From: JBDSTZ01 sp039927975
GTDB taxonomy: Bacteria > Pseudomonadota > Gammaproteobacteria > Burkholderiales > Burkholderiaceae_D
Assembly: GCA_039927975.1 (NCBI GenBank)
Contig: JBDSTZ010000444.1
Coordinates: 1-14,960, forward strand
Direction of reading: 5' to 3'
Length of the DNA: 14,960 nucleotides
The translations under genes and the position numbers were made by a program. Numbering within the stretch: the stretch's first letter is position 1; each line of letters starts with the position of its first letter. This document shows, piece by piece, positions 1 through 6,735 of this stretch. A model generated the notes under the pieces. The model saw only the letters and a program-made list of their open reading frames with translations, ran no database searches and had not been told where the DNA came from.

Positions 1-1203
1 AAGCAGCTGCTGATGGTGGCCAACTTCGACCGCTACTACCAGATCACCAAGTGCTTCCGCGACGAAGACCTGCGCGCCGACCGCCAGCCTGAATTCACCC
101 AGATCGACTGCGAAACCTCGTTCCTGAACGAGCAGGAAATCCGCGACCTGTTCGAGGACATGATCCGTATCGTCTTCAAGAATACGTTGGACATCGATTT
201 GCCAAACCCGTTCCCGGTCATGGACTACGCCACCGCGATGGGCCTGTACGGTTCGGACAAGCCGGACATGCGTGTCAAGCTGGCCTTCACCGACCTGACC
301 GACGTCATGAAGGATGTCGACTTCAAGGTCTTCGCCGGCGCCGCCAACATGACCGGCGGCCGCGTGGTCGGCCTGCGCGTGCCGCAGGGCGGCAACATGC
401 CGCGTTCGGAAATCGACGCCTACACCCAGTTCGTCGCCATCTACGGCGCCAAGGGCCTCGCCTACATCAAGGTCAACGAGAAGGCCAAGGGCCGTGACGG
501 CCTGCAGTCGCCTATCGTCAAGAACCTGCACGACGCCGCGCTCACCAAGATCCTCGAACAGACCGGCGCCGAAGACGGCGACCTGATCTTCTTCGGCGCC
601 GACAAGGCCAAGGTCGTCAACGACGCCATCGGCGCGCTGCGCGTGAAGATCGGTCACTCCGACTTCGGCAAGAAGGCCGGTCTGTTCGACGACGCCTGGA
701 GCCCGCTGTGGGTGGTTGACTTCCCGATGTTCGACTACGACGAAGAGTCGGGCCGCTGGACCGCGACCCACCATCCGTTCACCGCGCCGAAGGACGGCCA
801 TGAAGACATGCTCGAGACGAATCCGGGCGCCTGCATCGCCAAGGCCTACGACATGGTCTTGAACGGCTGGGAACTGGGCGGCGGTTCGATCCGTATCCAC
901 CGCGAAGAAGTCCAGAGCAAGGTGTTCCGCGCGCTGAAGATCGACGCCGAGGAAGCGCAGCTGAAATTCGGCTTCCTGCTCGACGCCCTGCAGTACGGCG
1001 CGCCACCGCACGGCGGCCTGGCGTTTGGCCTGGACCGCATCGTGACGATGATGACCGGCTCGGACTCGATCCGCGACGTGATCGCCTTCCCGAAAACCCA
1101 GCGCGCCCAGTGCTTGCTGACCAACGCGCCGTCGGAAGTCGACGAGAAGCAGCTGCGCGAACTGCACATCCGCTTGCGCAACACCGAGCCGAAGGTCGCG
1201 TAA
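1..1203 (+). CDS. aspS: Aspartate--tRNA ligase, C-terminal two thirds (5' end outside window)
   Basis: Class II aspartyl-tRNA synthetase, a cytoplasmic enzyme that charges tRNA-Asp (in some bacteria also tRNA-Asn) with aspartate using ATP. The frame is open from base 1 and no start is visible, so the gene continues upstream. The visible 400 residues begin just before class II motif 2 (FRDEDLRADRQPEFTQID, about residues 19-36). They continue through the bacterial GAD insertion domain (roughly 95-220) and end with motif 3 (GGLAFGLDRIV, near 1015-1045), which carries the ATP-binding arginine. Bacterial AspRS is usually about 590-600 residues, so the anticodon-binding OB fold and motif 1 lie outside the window. 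A strong terminator follows the stop codon. Whether it is discriminating or non-discriminating cannot be judged from this part. Confidence 0.98.
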   Translation, partial: KQLLMVANFDRYYQITKCFRDEDLRADRQPEFTQIDCETSFLNEQEIRDLFEDMIRIVFKNTLDIDLPNPFPVMDYATAMGLYGSDKPDMRVKLAFTDLTDVMKDVDFKVFAGAANMTGGRVVGLRVPQGGNMPRSEIDAYTQFVAIYGAKGLAYIKVNEKAKGRDGLQSPIVKNLHDAALTKILEQTGAEDGDLIFFGADKAKVVNDAIGALRVKIGHSDFGKKAGLFDDAWSPLWVVDFPMFDYDEESGRWTATHHPFTAPKDGHEDMLETNPGACIAKAYDMVLNGWELGGGSIRIHREEVQSKVFRALKIDAEEAQLKFGFLLDALQYGAPPHGGLAFGLDRIVTMMTGSDSIRDVIAFPKTQRAQCLLTNAPSEVDEKQLRELHIRLRNTEPKVA

Positions 1204-1231
1204 TCGACAAGACGGCCTGACGGTCGAAACG

Positions 1232-1286
1232 AAGGGCAGGGTGGTTTTCGTGAAGGTATGCGAAAATCACGCTGCCCTTTTTCTTT
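1232..1286 (+). terminator. Strong intrinsic terminator after aspS
   Basis: A 19-bp stem (1232-1250 with 1261-1279) has one mismatch and one G-U pair and closes a 10-nt loop (1251-1260). The right arm ends in CTGCCCTT and runs into a T-rich tract (TTTTTCTTT, 1278-1286). This is a textbook rho-independent terminator, 28 nt after the aspS stop. It lies before nudB, so nudB must use its own promoter or depend on read-through. Confidence 0.9.
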
Positions 1287-1319
1287 GCTGCGCCACTTCG
1301 ACCTGAGAACGATAGTCCC

Positions 1320-1766
1320 GTGCCTAAAATTCCCGAATCCGTGCTGGTTGTAATCCACACCGAACAGCTGGAAGTGCTGCTGATCGAGCGTGCCGACCGG
1401 CCCGGCTTCTGGCAGTCGGTCACCGGTTCGCTCGACAGGGTAGATGAACCGCTGCTCGACACCGCCACGCGCGAGCTGTTCGAGGAGACCGGCATCGTGG
1501 CCGACGGCGAGCGGATCGTGCTCAAGGACTGGCAACTGTCGAATATCTACGAGATCTACCCGGTCTGGCGCCATCGTTACGCGCCTGGCGTAACGCACAA
1601 CACCGAACATGTCTTCAGTGTCTGCGTACCGCGCGACGTGGCGGTCACGCTCAGCGTGCGCGAGCATCTTGCCCATCTCTGGCTGCCGTATCTGGACGCG
1701 GCCGACCGCTGCTTCTCGTCGTCGAACGCCGAAGCGATCCTGCAGTTGCCGCGCCACTTTCCATAG
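1320..1766 (+). CDS. nudB: Dihydroneopterin triphosphate diphosphatase (Nudix hydrolase)
   Basis: NudB-type Nudix hydrolase of 148 residues. It removes pyrophosphate from 7,8-dihydroneopterin triphosphate, an early step of folate synthesis in the cytoplasm. The SVTGS motif (residues 33-37) and the Nudix core R51-E-L-F-E-E-T-G-I59 are clear, with Mg-binding E55 and E56. Spacing from the box glycine (G36) to the next acid (E43) is one residue longer than the classical GX5E, set by a VDEP turn. The start is GTG at 1320; no convincing Shine-Dalgarno is seen, and the family's N-terminal start (PKIPESVLVVI) supports it. Position after aspS matches the aspS-nudB order known from E. coli. The terminator between them implies separate transcription, and no clear promoter is visible in the 33-nt gap. 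Confidence 0.9.
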   Translation: MPKIPESVLVVIHTEQLEVLLIERADRPGFWQSVTGSLDRVDEPLLDTATRELFEETGIVADGERIVLKDWQLSNIYEIYPVWRHRYAPGVTHNTEHVFSVCVPRDVAVTLSVREHLAHLWLPYLDAADRCFSSSNAEAILQLPRHFP

Positions 1767-1777
1767 CCCGCGACAGC

Positions 1778-2269
1778 ATGGGCACCGACATGAAAATTCG
1801 TATTCGGCGCTACCGTGCCGACGATAGAAAGGCCGTACTGGCGGCGTTCCGCAGCAATGTGCCGGCGCATTTTCCCGCCTCGGAAGAACGCTGGCTGGCC
1901 GCCTGCCTCGATGAGCCGGACGGCCCCCTGTTCGTGGTGGTCGAGCAGGGCGAAGTGGTCGGCTTTGGCGGCTACGAGCTGTCACCGTTCTACAATCTCG
2001 CGACGCTGGTGTTTGGCCTGGTTCGCGCGGACCGCCATGGTAGCGGCGTCGGTCGCGCCTTGCTGCGCCACCGGCTGGTGCACATGGCGGGGCGCAAGCT
2101 GCGCCCGCGCTACGTCACGGTCGATACGCATCCGCACACCGCCGGCTTCTTCATGCGCTGCGGTTTTACCGAGATCGCCCGCTGGCCTGGCGGCTACCGC
2201 TCCGGCCGTGACCGGGTCGACCTGCGCTTCGAGTTGACCGACGCCGCCATCGCGCTGCACTTTCCCTGA
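1778..2269 (+). CDS. GNAT family N-acetyltransferase
   Basis: A 163-residue acetyltransferase of the GCN5-related fold, expected to move an acetyl group from acetyl-CoA to an amine; the substrate is unknown. The acetyl-CoA pyrophosphate loop (motif A, R/Q-x-x-G-x-G) is visible as RHGSGVGRALL (residues 86-96). The usual C-terminal block appears as AGFFMRCGFTEIARW (122-136). The N-terminus IRIRRYRADDRKAVLAAF is a typical GNAT opening. Start is ATG 1778 or the in-frame ATG 1790 (MKIRIRRYR), which fits the family better; neither has a strong ribosome site. It begins 11 nt after nudB and is probably cotranscribed with it. It converges on the hydrolase gene at 2307, and the 37-nt gap holds no clear terminator. 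Confidence 0.85.
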   Translation: MGTDMKIRIRRYRADDRKAVLAAFRSNVPAHFPASEERWLAACLDEPDGPLFVVVEQGEVVGFGGYELSPFYNLATLVFGLVRADRHGSGVGRALLRHRLVHMAGRKLRPRYVTVDTHPHTAGFFMRCGFTEIARWPGGYRSGRDRVDLRFELTDAAIALHFP

Positions 2270-2306
2270 GCCGCAAGCGCACGCTCATGCGCATGGCCGC
2301 CACCCG

Positions 2307-3236
2307 CTACTTGTCGGCGCCGCCCTTGCGCAGGTACAGATCAAACCACTTCACCATCTCGCCCTTATAGTCCGGCATGCTGGTGGCGCCCTTGAAGTTG
2401 GGGTGGTGCCCTGCGCCTTCGACACGCAGCAGCTTGACCGGCACGCCGGCCTTTTTCAGGGCCGCTTCCATGTGCTCGGACTGGGCGATCGGCACCACGT
2501 CGTCCACGTCGCCGTGCATGAGCAGGAAGGGCGCCGAGGCGGGCGTGACATGATTGATCGGCGACGCCAGCTGCGCCGCTTTCTGCTCGTTTGAATCCTT
2601 CCGCATCAACTGCCTGGTCGTCACGCCCATGAAGTTGGTGATAGCGCCCAGCCCTTTACCGTCACCGTTCTGCAGGAAGTCGGCCGGCATCGCCCGCGCC
2701 ACCACCGCCTGCAGCTTGGCGCTCTGGCGATTGACCGGATCGGGATCGGCCGGATCGCCCGCGCCGTCCAGGGTGCCGAGCAGGCCGACCAGATGCGCGC
2801 CCGACGAGCCGCCCGCGCCACCGAGGCGAGCCGGGTCGATGCCGAAGCGCGCCGCGTTGTGCCGGATGAAGCGCACGGCGCGTTGGGTATCGATCACCGC
2901 CGCCGGGTACTTCGAGGACGGCATACCCCGGTAGTTGACGACGAAAACCGTGTAGCCGGCCTGGGTGAGCGGGGGCACATAGGTGGCAACCTGCGACGAG
3001 TCGCTTAGCGGCGGAGCGCTCGATTCCGGCGCCGACATCCAGCCGCTGCCCGGAATGAACACGATGGCGGCGCCATTTTGTTGCGCGGGCGTGTAGACGT
3101 CGAAGCCCAGCGCGGTTCCCGCGGCTGTACCGTAGAAGATGTTCTTTTCGACGCCTGGCAGTGGCGCGGCCGGCGCGTTGAGGGCCGCCACGCAAAGGAC
3201 CAGCCCGATAAGTCGATGTAGCGATAACAGAGTCAA
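2307..3236 (-). CDS. Secreted alpha/beta hydrolase (BD-FAE/carboxylesterase-like)
   Basis: A 309-residue alpha/beta-hydrolase with an N-terminal export signal (hydrophobic residues 9-19, likely cleavage around the APAA segment at 21-24), so probably periplasmic or secreted. The nucleophile elbow is G142-G-S-S-G146 with catalytic Ser144. HGDVDDVVP supplies Asp245 and GAGHH supplies His277, completing the triad. The oxyanion segment reads IPGSGW (61-66) where relatives have HGGGW. It resembles bacterial esterases acting on small or feruloyl-type esters, but the substrate is unknown. I place the start at TTG 3236 because GGAG lies 6 nt upstream and translation there begins directly with the signal peptide; a longer TTG start at 3275 adds 13 non-signal residues. 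It follows the M48 gene by 56 nt on the same strand without a terminator, so it is probably the last gene of that operon. Confidence 0.85.
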   Translation of the reverse strand: MTLLSLHRLIGLVLCVAALNAPAAPLPGVEKNIFYGTAAGTALGFDVYTPAQQNGAAIVFIPGSGWMSAPESSAPPLSDSSQVATYVPPLTQAGYTVFVVNYRGMPSSKYPAAVIDTQRAVRFIRHNAARFGIDPARLGGAGGSSGAHLVGLLGTLDGAGDPADPDPVNRQSAKLQAVVARAMPADFLQNGDGKGLGAITNFMGVTTRQLMRKDSNEQKAAQLASPINHVTPASAPFLLMHGDVDDVVPIAQSEHMEAALKKAGVPVKLLRVEGAGHHPNFKGATSMPDYKGEMVKWFDLYLRKGGADK

Positions 3237-3246
3237 TGCGATCTCC
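3234..3246 (-). promoter_or_regulatory. Ribosome binding site deciding a TTG start of the hydrolase gene
   Basis: On the minus strand GGAG (3246-3243) is followed by a 6-nt spacer and TTG (3236-3234). No ATG or GTG is as well placed. A six-codon reading frame (ATG at about 3252, ending in TGA that overlaps the TTG) also sits here and could couple translation, but it may be chance. Confidence 0.6.
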
Positions 3247-3292
3247 AAGTCATGGAATGGTGGGCAAAGAGCCAAAGGCCAAGTAAATTCTA

Positions 3293-4360
3293 CTACCTGG
3301 CCGCCCTCAGTTTCGCGATCCGCTCCTCGTCGCTCGGATGCGAGCTGAAATAGTCGGTCGGCGTGGCATCCTCGCCATCGGCCTCTTCCTCGCGGGCTTC
3401 ATCGTCCTCGCCATCGCCTTCTTCATCCATCTTCGCCATCAGCGCCCGCATGGATTTATGGTCGCCCATTTTGGCGAACAGGTCGGCCAGCGGCGACAGC
3501 GACCTGCCGTTATGGCGCATCATGTCGATCGCGTACTGGTCCGCCTCGCGCTCGAAATCGCGCGAGTATTTTTGATGCAGCAGGACGGCCGGCGCCGCCG
3601 ACACCAGGCTCGTGACGTCGCCCATCCACAGGTTCACCAGTGTCGCCACGCCCAGCGTTTGCAGCATCGAACGCATGCCGTGGCGCCGCTGCAGGTGTCC
3701 CAGTTCGTGCGTGAGCACGCCCATGATCGCCTCGTCGCTCTCGGCCAATTTGATCAGCTGGTCGGTCATCACGATGACGCCGTTCGGGATGGCGAACGCG
3801 TTCGGCCCCATGCGGCTGTCGCGAAACACCAGTTGATATGAGGTCTTCTCGGCGCGCGGCTGCGCCAGCTGCGCAAACAACTGGCGCAGGCGTTCCTGCT
3901 CGGCCAGCGGCAGTTTGCTCGGCTTCATGAGCGAGGCGTCCATCAACGCCAGCTCGCCTTCGCCGAGCTGCTTGTCGAGCGCCAGCGGGAGATGTTCGGT
4001 CGCCTTGCCGGCCGCCCAGGGGATGCCCCACTGGTAGCCGCAGATCAGCATCGCCAGCAGGCTCACAAGGCCCAGCAGCGACAAAGGCCAGTTGTTTTGC
4101 CAGCGCACCACCCAAGGCTCGCGGTAGCGGTTCTGCGCCAGCATCCGGGTCAGTTCCGGGCTGTCCGATTCGATGAAGCCGCCGTCCGGAAAGCGCAGGA
4201 TGCGCGGCGCCCGTGCCAACCGCTCGGAGATCTCCATCTGCGACATGCGAATGGTGCGGTGAATGCCGTCGCCGCGAATCGAGACGACCCGCTTGTGGAT
4301 CACCACCGTGACCGGATTGCGGCGCGTGCTTTGGCCGTCGAAGTAGCTGGCGTCTATCAT
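3293..4360 (-). CDS. Membrane-anchored M48 family zinc metalloprotease with DUF7092-like N-terminus
   Basis: A 355-residue M48 peptidase. The zinc site is HELGH (218-222; H218, E219, H222), with the third ligand E270 in SRDFEREADQYA. An N-terminal soluble domain (1-85, starting MIDASYFDGQSTRR) resembles the small domain found before M48 proteases paired with YjgN proteins. A single membrane segment lies at about 92-115. The family's late SSHPSDEERI motif is at 339-348. A strongly acidic linker (about 312-334, mostly Asp/Glu) separates it from the catalytic core. The start ATG overlaps the stop of the DUF898 gene (ATGA, 4360-4357), implying translational coupling. The frame stays open upstream to 5242, but that part is only a shadow of the DUF898 gene. 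Likely role: envelope protein processing or quality control together with the DUF898 partner (inference). Confidence 0.9.
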   Translation of the reverse strand: MIDASYFDGQSTRRNPVTVVIHKRVVSIRGDGIHRTIRMSQMEISERLARAPRILRFPDGGFIESDSPELTRMLAQNRYREPWVVRWQNNWPLSLLGLVSLLAMLICGYQWGIPWAAGKATEHLPLALDKQLGEGELALMDASLMKPSKLPLAEQERLRQLFAQLAQPRAEKTSYQLVFRDSRMGPNAFAIPNGVIVMTDQLIKLAESDEAIMGVLTHELGHLQRRHGMRSMLQTLGVATLVNLWMGDVTSLVSAAPAVLLHQKYSRDFEREADQYAIDMMRHNGRSLSPLADLFAKMGDHKSMRALMAKMDEEGDGEDDEAREEEADGEDATPTDYFSSHPSDEERIAKLRAAR

Positions 4361-5586
4361 AGGGCGATATCGACATCGAAAAAGTCGCCGGCTTCCTGGC
4401 CCAGCGCGCCGGCGTTGTCGCCGGCCTGGTTGACGAGGAATTCCTCGACCGTGTCGTCGAACACAAGGCTCATGCACGCGACCTTGTACCTGACGAGGCG
4501 GATCGTGGCGAACGGTTTGTACAGGCCGCAGGTGCACATGATCAGCATCAGGTTCGACGCGTGGATCCACACCAGCGCGCGTGCCCGGGTGCTGCTGCGA
4601 AAGCGGTGGCCGCCGAGGATGGTGCTGTTCCACACCACGTTCTGGATGCGGCTCTCGATGAAGGGTCGCAGGAACAGGTAGAACGCCGATGCGCTCAGCA
4701 TCCCGTAGATGATCTCGAACAGCCAGCCGAAGGTGCCGTGGCTGAGCCATGTGAACAGGCGCCCGGTCAGGAAGGTGAAGGCGCCGGCCGACAGCGAGCC
4801 GAGAAAGAACACCCCGATCGCGCGGCCGTAGATCTTGAAGAAGTCGCTGGTCCGCCCCTGGAAGAAGAACGGCGTCTGGCCGAAGTACGCGTTGTCGTGC
4901 TGGTAGCGCTTGACGAAGAAGTGCGCCACCGGCACCAGGCTGGCGAAGACCAATAGCGGCAGCAGTACCCCAAGGACGGCAGTGCCGACCCCGGGGTTGC
5001 GTGAGAACGAGGTCAGGATGCTCCAGGCGAAAAACACCGTCACGCCGATCAGGATCGGGAACAGGCTCAATGCCTTGTAGGCGTCGCCGACGCTGCCGCC
5101 GAAGCGCAGGCGCAGGCCGCGGTAGCTCGAGTTGATCAACTTGAAGCGGAATGAGCGCGACAGCAGCCATGGCATGAGCGCACCGAGCACGGTGGCGATG
5201 AGCACCGATGCGACCACCGAGCGGCCCCACGAGAACTTCCACGCGGCCAGCAGCCCCACCGCCAGCACACGGCCCTTGAGGATCGCCAGCGCGTTGCCGT
5301 GGTAGTTGAAGCTCGCACCGGCGATGGTGGTGTTGCGGTAGAAGTACTGCAGGCGCCGCACCTTGGCCCAGGCCGAGTAAATGCCGAGCGTGAGGATCGT
5401 CAGCAGCAGGTTGACGACCCAGATGCGGAAGTATTCGCCGCCGCTGCCGGTGAAGCCGAAGGCCTGCTCGCCGGCCAGCGCAGCGTCGTTGGGCGCGCCC
5501 TTGCGCGCGACCCTGCCGCGCGGTGTCGGCGCCGATGCTGGCGGCGCGGCCGGCGGCGGCGCTATTTCTTCAAGTTCCAGGATCAT
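4357..5586 (-). CDS. YjgN/DUF898 family polytopic inner-membrane protein
   Basis: A 409-residue membrane protein of the YjgN (DUF898) family, whose biochemical function is unknown. A Pro/Ala-rich cytoplasmic tail (1-40) precedes FGFTGSGGEYFRIW, the usual family opening. Several membrane segments follow (about 55-75, 107-145, 173-195, 202-225, 255-275, 288-310 and 340-356). The hallmark TLGIYSAWAKVR (66-77) recurs near the C-terminus as TCGLYKPFATIR (352-363), so the protein is built from related repeats. A weaker middle copy may surround FFVKRYQHDNAYFG. The start at 5586 is the only good family-like one, but no clear ribosome site precedes it. Its stop overlaps the M48 start (ATGA). DUF898-M48 pairing is recurrent in Proteobacteria and suggests a joint envelope function. 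It is transcribed from the promoter at 5675-5703. Confidence 0.9.
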   Translation of the reverse strand: MILELEEIAPPPAAPPASAPTPRGRVARKGAPNDAALAGEQAFGFTGSGGEYFRIWVVNLLLTILTLGIYSAWAKVRRLQYFYRNTTIAGASFNYHGNALAILKGRVLAVGLLAAWKFSWGRSVVASVLIATVLGALMPWLLSRSFRFKLINSSYRGLRLRFGGSVGDAYKALSLFPILIGVTVFFAWSILTSFSRNPGVGTAVLGVLLPLLVFASLVPVAHFFVKRYQHDNAYFGQTPFFFQGRTSDFFKIYGRAIGVFFLGSLSAGAFTFLTGRLFTWLSHGTFGWLFEIIYGMLSASAFYLFLRPFIESRIQNVVWNSTILGGHRFRSSTRARALVWIHASNLMLIMCTCGLYKPFATIRLVRYKVACMSLVFDDTVEEFLVNQAGDNAGALGQEAGDFFDVDIAL

Positions 5587-5674
5587 GATGGGGGCATCGA
5601 AAAGAGTCGCGACAAGTGCCTGCGCGCTGAAATGACCGCGCCTGGCTGCGTCGAATTAAATTTCTACAAAGCAT

Positions 5675-5703
5675 TTTATGCTGATTTCGTTTCCTAATGC
5701 CAA
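5675..5703 (-). promoter_or_regulatory. Sigma70-type promoter for DUF898-M48-hydrolase
   Basis: On the minus strand TTGGCA (5703-5698, five of six consensus bases) is followed after exactly 17 nt by CATAAA (5680-5675, four of six). Transcription would begin near 5668, giving an 80-nt untranslated leader before the ATG at 5586. The surrounding DNA is A/T-rich, as expected of a promoter. Confidence 0.6.
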
Positions 5704-5931
5704 TGTTTCTTTAATTTCTAGTGGCGCCTGCACTGCTTGAACAACATCCACCGCATTTGCTTATCTGTTCCCTGGTCGCGCAGACCCGCCCTTATTTCCG
5801 TGCGAAAAAAACTGCTGCGAATTCAACAGTTCGATGCTGTCGACCACGTAATTTGCGCATAAGGAAGCGTATTTAAATTCGTTCCCGCGGCAGTATCGAA
5901 TCAATAAACTCGGCATCTCCTGCTGCTTAAT

Positions 5932-5947
5932 ACCTGTCATGACAGGT
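5932..5947. promoter_or_regulatory. Perfect 16-bp palindrome, candidate GntR operator
   Basis: ACCTGTCATGACAGGT is a perfect inverted repeat with no spacer. It ends 9 nt before the GntR start at 5957 and follows a possible -10 element, TAATAC (5928-5933), which it overlaps. HutC-type GntR proteins bind short symmetric sites with a TGT...ACA pattern, often in their own promoters, and this site fits that (family knowledge). Binding would block the promoter or the ribosome site, silencing the regulator and the genes behind it (inference). I saw no second clear copy in the window. Confidence 0.6.
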
Positions 5948-5956
5948 GCCGACAAC

Positions 5957-6718
5957 ATGCCGAGCCCTCACGCTTTCAGTCCGATCGACCACTCGCCGGT
6001 GCCGCTGTACGCCCAGGTCAAGGAACGCCTGCTCGCACGCATCCTCGACGGCAGTTATCCGGCCCACGCGCAGCTGCCGGCCGAAAGTGAATTGAGCAGC
6101 ATCTTCGGCGTCAGCCGCATCACCGTGCGCCAGGCCCTGAGCGAACTGCAGCGCGACGACATCATCCTCAAGGTGCCGGGCAAGGGCACCTTCGTCGCGC
6201 CGCCCAAGGCCTTCCAGGAGCTGACCCAGCTCGAAGGCTTCGGCGAGGCGATGGCGCGCCGCGGCCACCGGATCGTCAACCGCGTCATCAGCCACCAGAC
6301 CATCGCGGCGCCGCAAAAAGTCGCCCATCGTCTCGGCCTGGCCACCCATACCGCCGTCACCGAGATCCGCCGCGTGCGCATGCTCGACGGCGCGCCGCTC
6401 TCGCTCGACGTCAGCTACCTGCCGCTGGTGCTGGGCGAACGCCTGCGCGGCGCCGACCTGGCCGGGCGCGACATTTTTCTGATCATCGAAAACGACTACG
6501 GCATCCCTCTCGGCCACGCCGACCTGCAGATCGCCGCCGCCCTGTGCGACGAAGCGCTGGCGCGCCAGCTCGAAGTCGACGCCGGCAGCGCCGTGCTGCG
6601 CATCGAACGCCTGACCCACAACGCCCAGGGCCAGCCGATCGACTTCGAATACCTCACCTTCCGCGGCGACGCCTTTCAATACCGGCTGCATCTCGCGCGC
6701 CAGTCGCGCCAGCCATAA
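5957..6718 (+). CDS. GntR family (HutC subfamily) transcriptional regulator
   Basis: A 253-residue DNA-binding regulator. The N-terminal winged helix-turn-helix spans about 15-82 (PLYAQVKERLLARIL, LPAESELSSIFGVSRITVRQ, then the wing PGKGTF). A ligand-binding UTRA domain spans about 100-245, typical of HutC-type proteins that sense a small pathway metabolite. I prefer ATG 5957 over ATG 5939: AGGTG (5944-5948) lies 8 nt upstream of 5957, while 5939 has no ribosome site and falls in the centre of the palindrome. The gene ends 17 nt before the flavoprotein and is almost certainly cotranscribed with it. It therefore probably autoregulates the whole cluster, responding to the transported compound or a product. 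The ligand is unknown. Confidence 0.92.
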   Translation: MPSPHAFSPIDHSPVPLYAQVKERLLARILDGSYPAHAQLPAESELSSIFGVSRITVRQALSELQRDDIILKVPGKGTFVAPPKAFQELTQLEGFGEAMARRGHRIVNRVISHQTIAAPQKVAHRLGLATHTAVTEIRRVRMLDGAPLSLDVSYLPLVLGERLRGADLAGRDIFLIIENDYGIPLGHADLQIAAALCDEALARQLEVDAGSAVLRIERLTHNAQGQPIDFEYLTFRGDAFQYRLHLARQSRQP

Positions 6719-6735
6719 ATCAGGAGCCCTTCACT

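Larger units (their letters stand above)
5587..5956. other. 370-bp divergent intergenic region, lower GC
   Basis: No convincing gene. The region is clearly richer in A/T than its neighbours, especially 5650-5720 and 5850-5935. It holds the minus-strand promoter for the DUF898 operon at 5675-5703 and the palindromic operator candidate and ribosome site of the GntR gene at 5932-5948. Between about 5704 and 5900 I see no strong hairpin, repeat or attachment site. A 65-codon minus-strand frame (5958-5761) exists but lacks the GC-rich third positions of the real genes. Confidence 0.7.

Noticed and set aside
2270..2306. Possible bidirectional terminator between the converging GNAT and hydrolase genes
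   Set aside because: Only a 5-bp stem (GCGCA/TGCGC) and a short CATGCGCATG palindrome without a T tract; too weak to call.
4361..5242. Upstream extension of the M48 frame by almost 300 codons
   Set aside because: It overlaps the well-supported DUF898 gene on the same strand in another frame and its translation is Arg/Pro/His-rich shadow sequence. The ATGA overlap gives the real start.
5939..5956. ATG 5939 as start of the GntR gene
   Set aside because: No ribosome site precedes it and it lies in the middle of the perfect palindrome; ATG 5957 has AGGTG at 8 nt.
5761..5958. A 65-codon minus-strand frame in the intergenic region, starting near the palindrome
   Set aside because: Its third codon positions are not GC-rich like the true genes, it has no recognised domain, its start lies in the palindrome, and it would overlap the GntR control region. 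A small real gene cannot be fully excluded.
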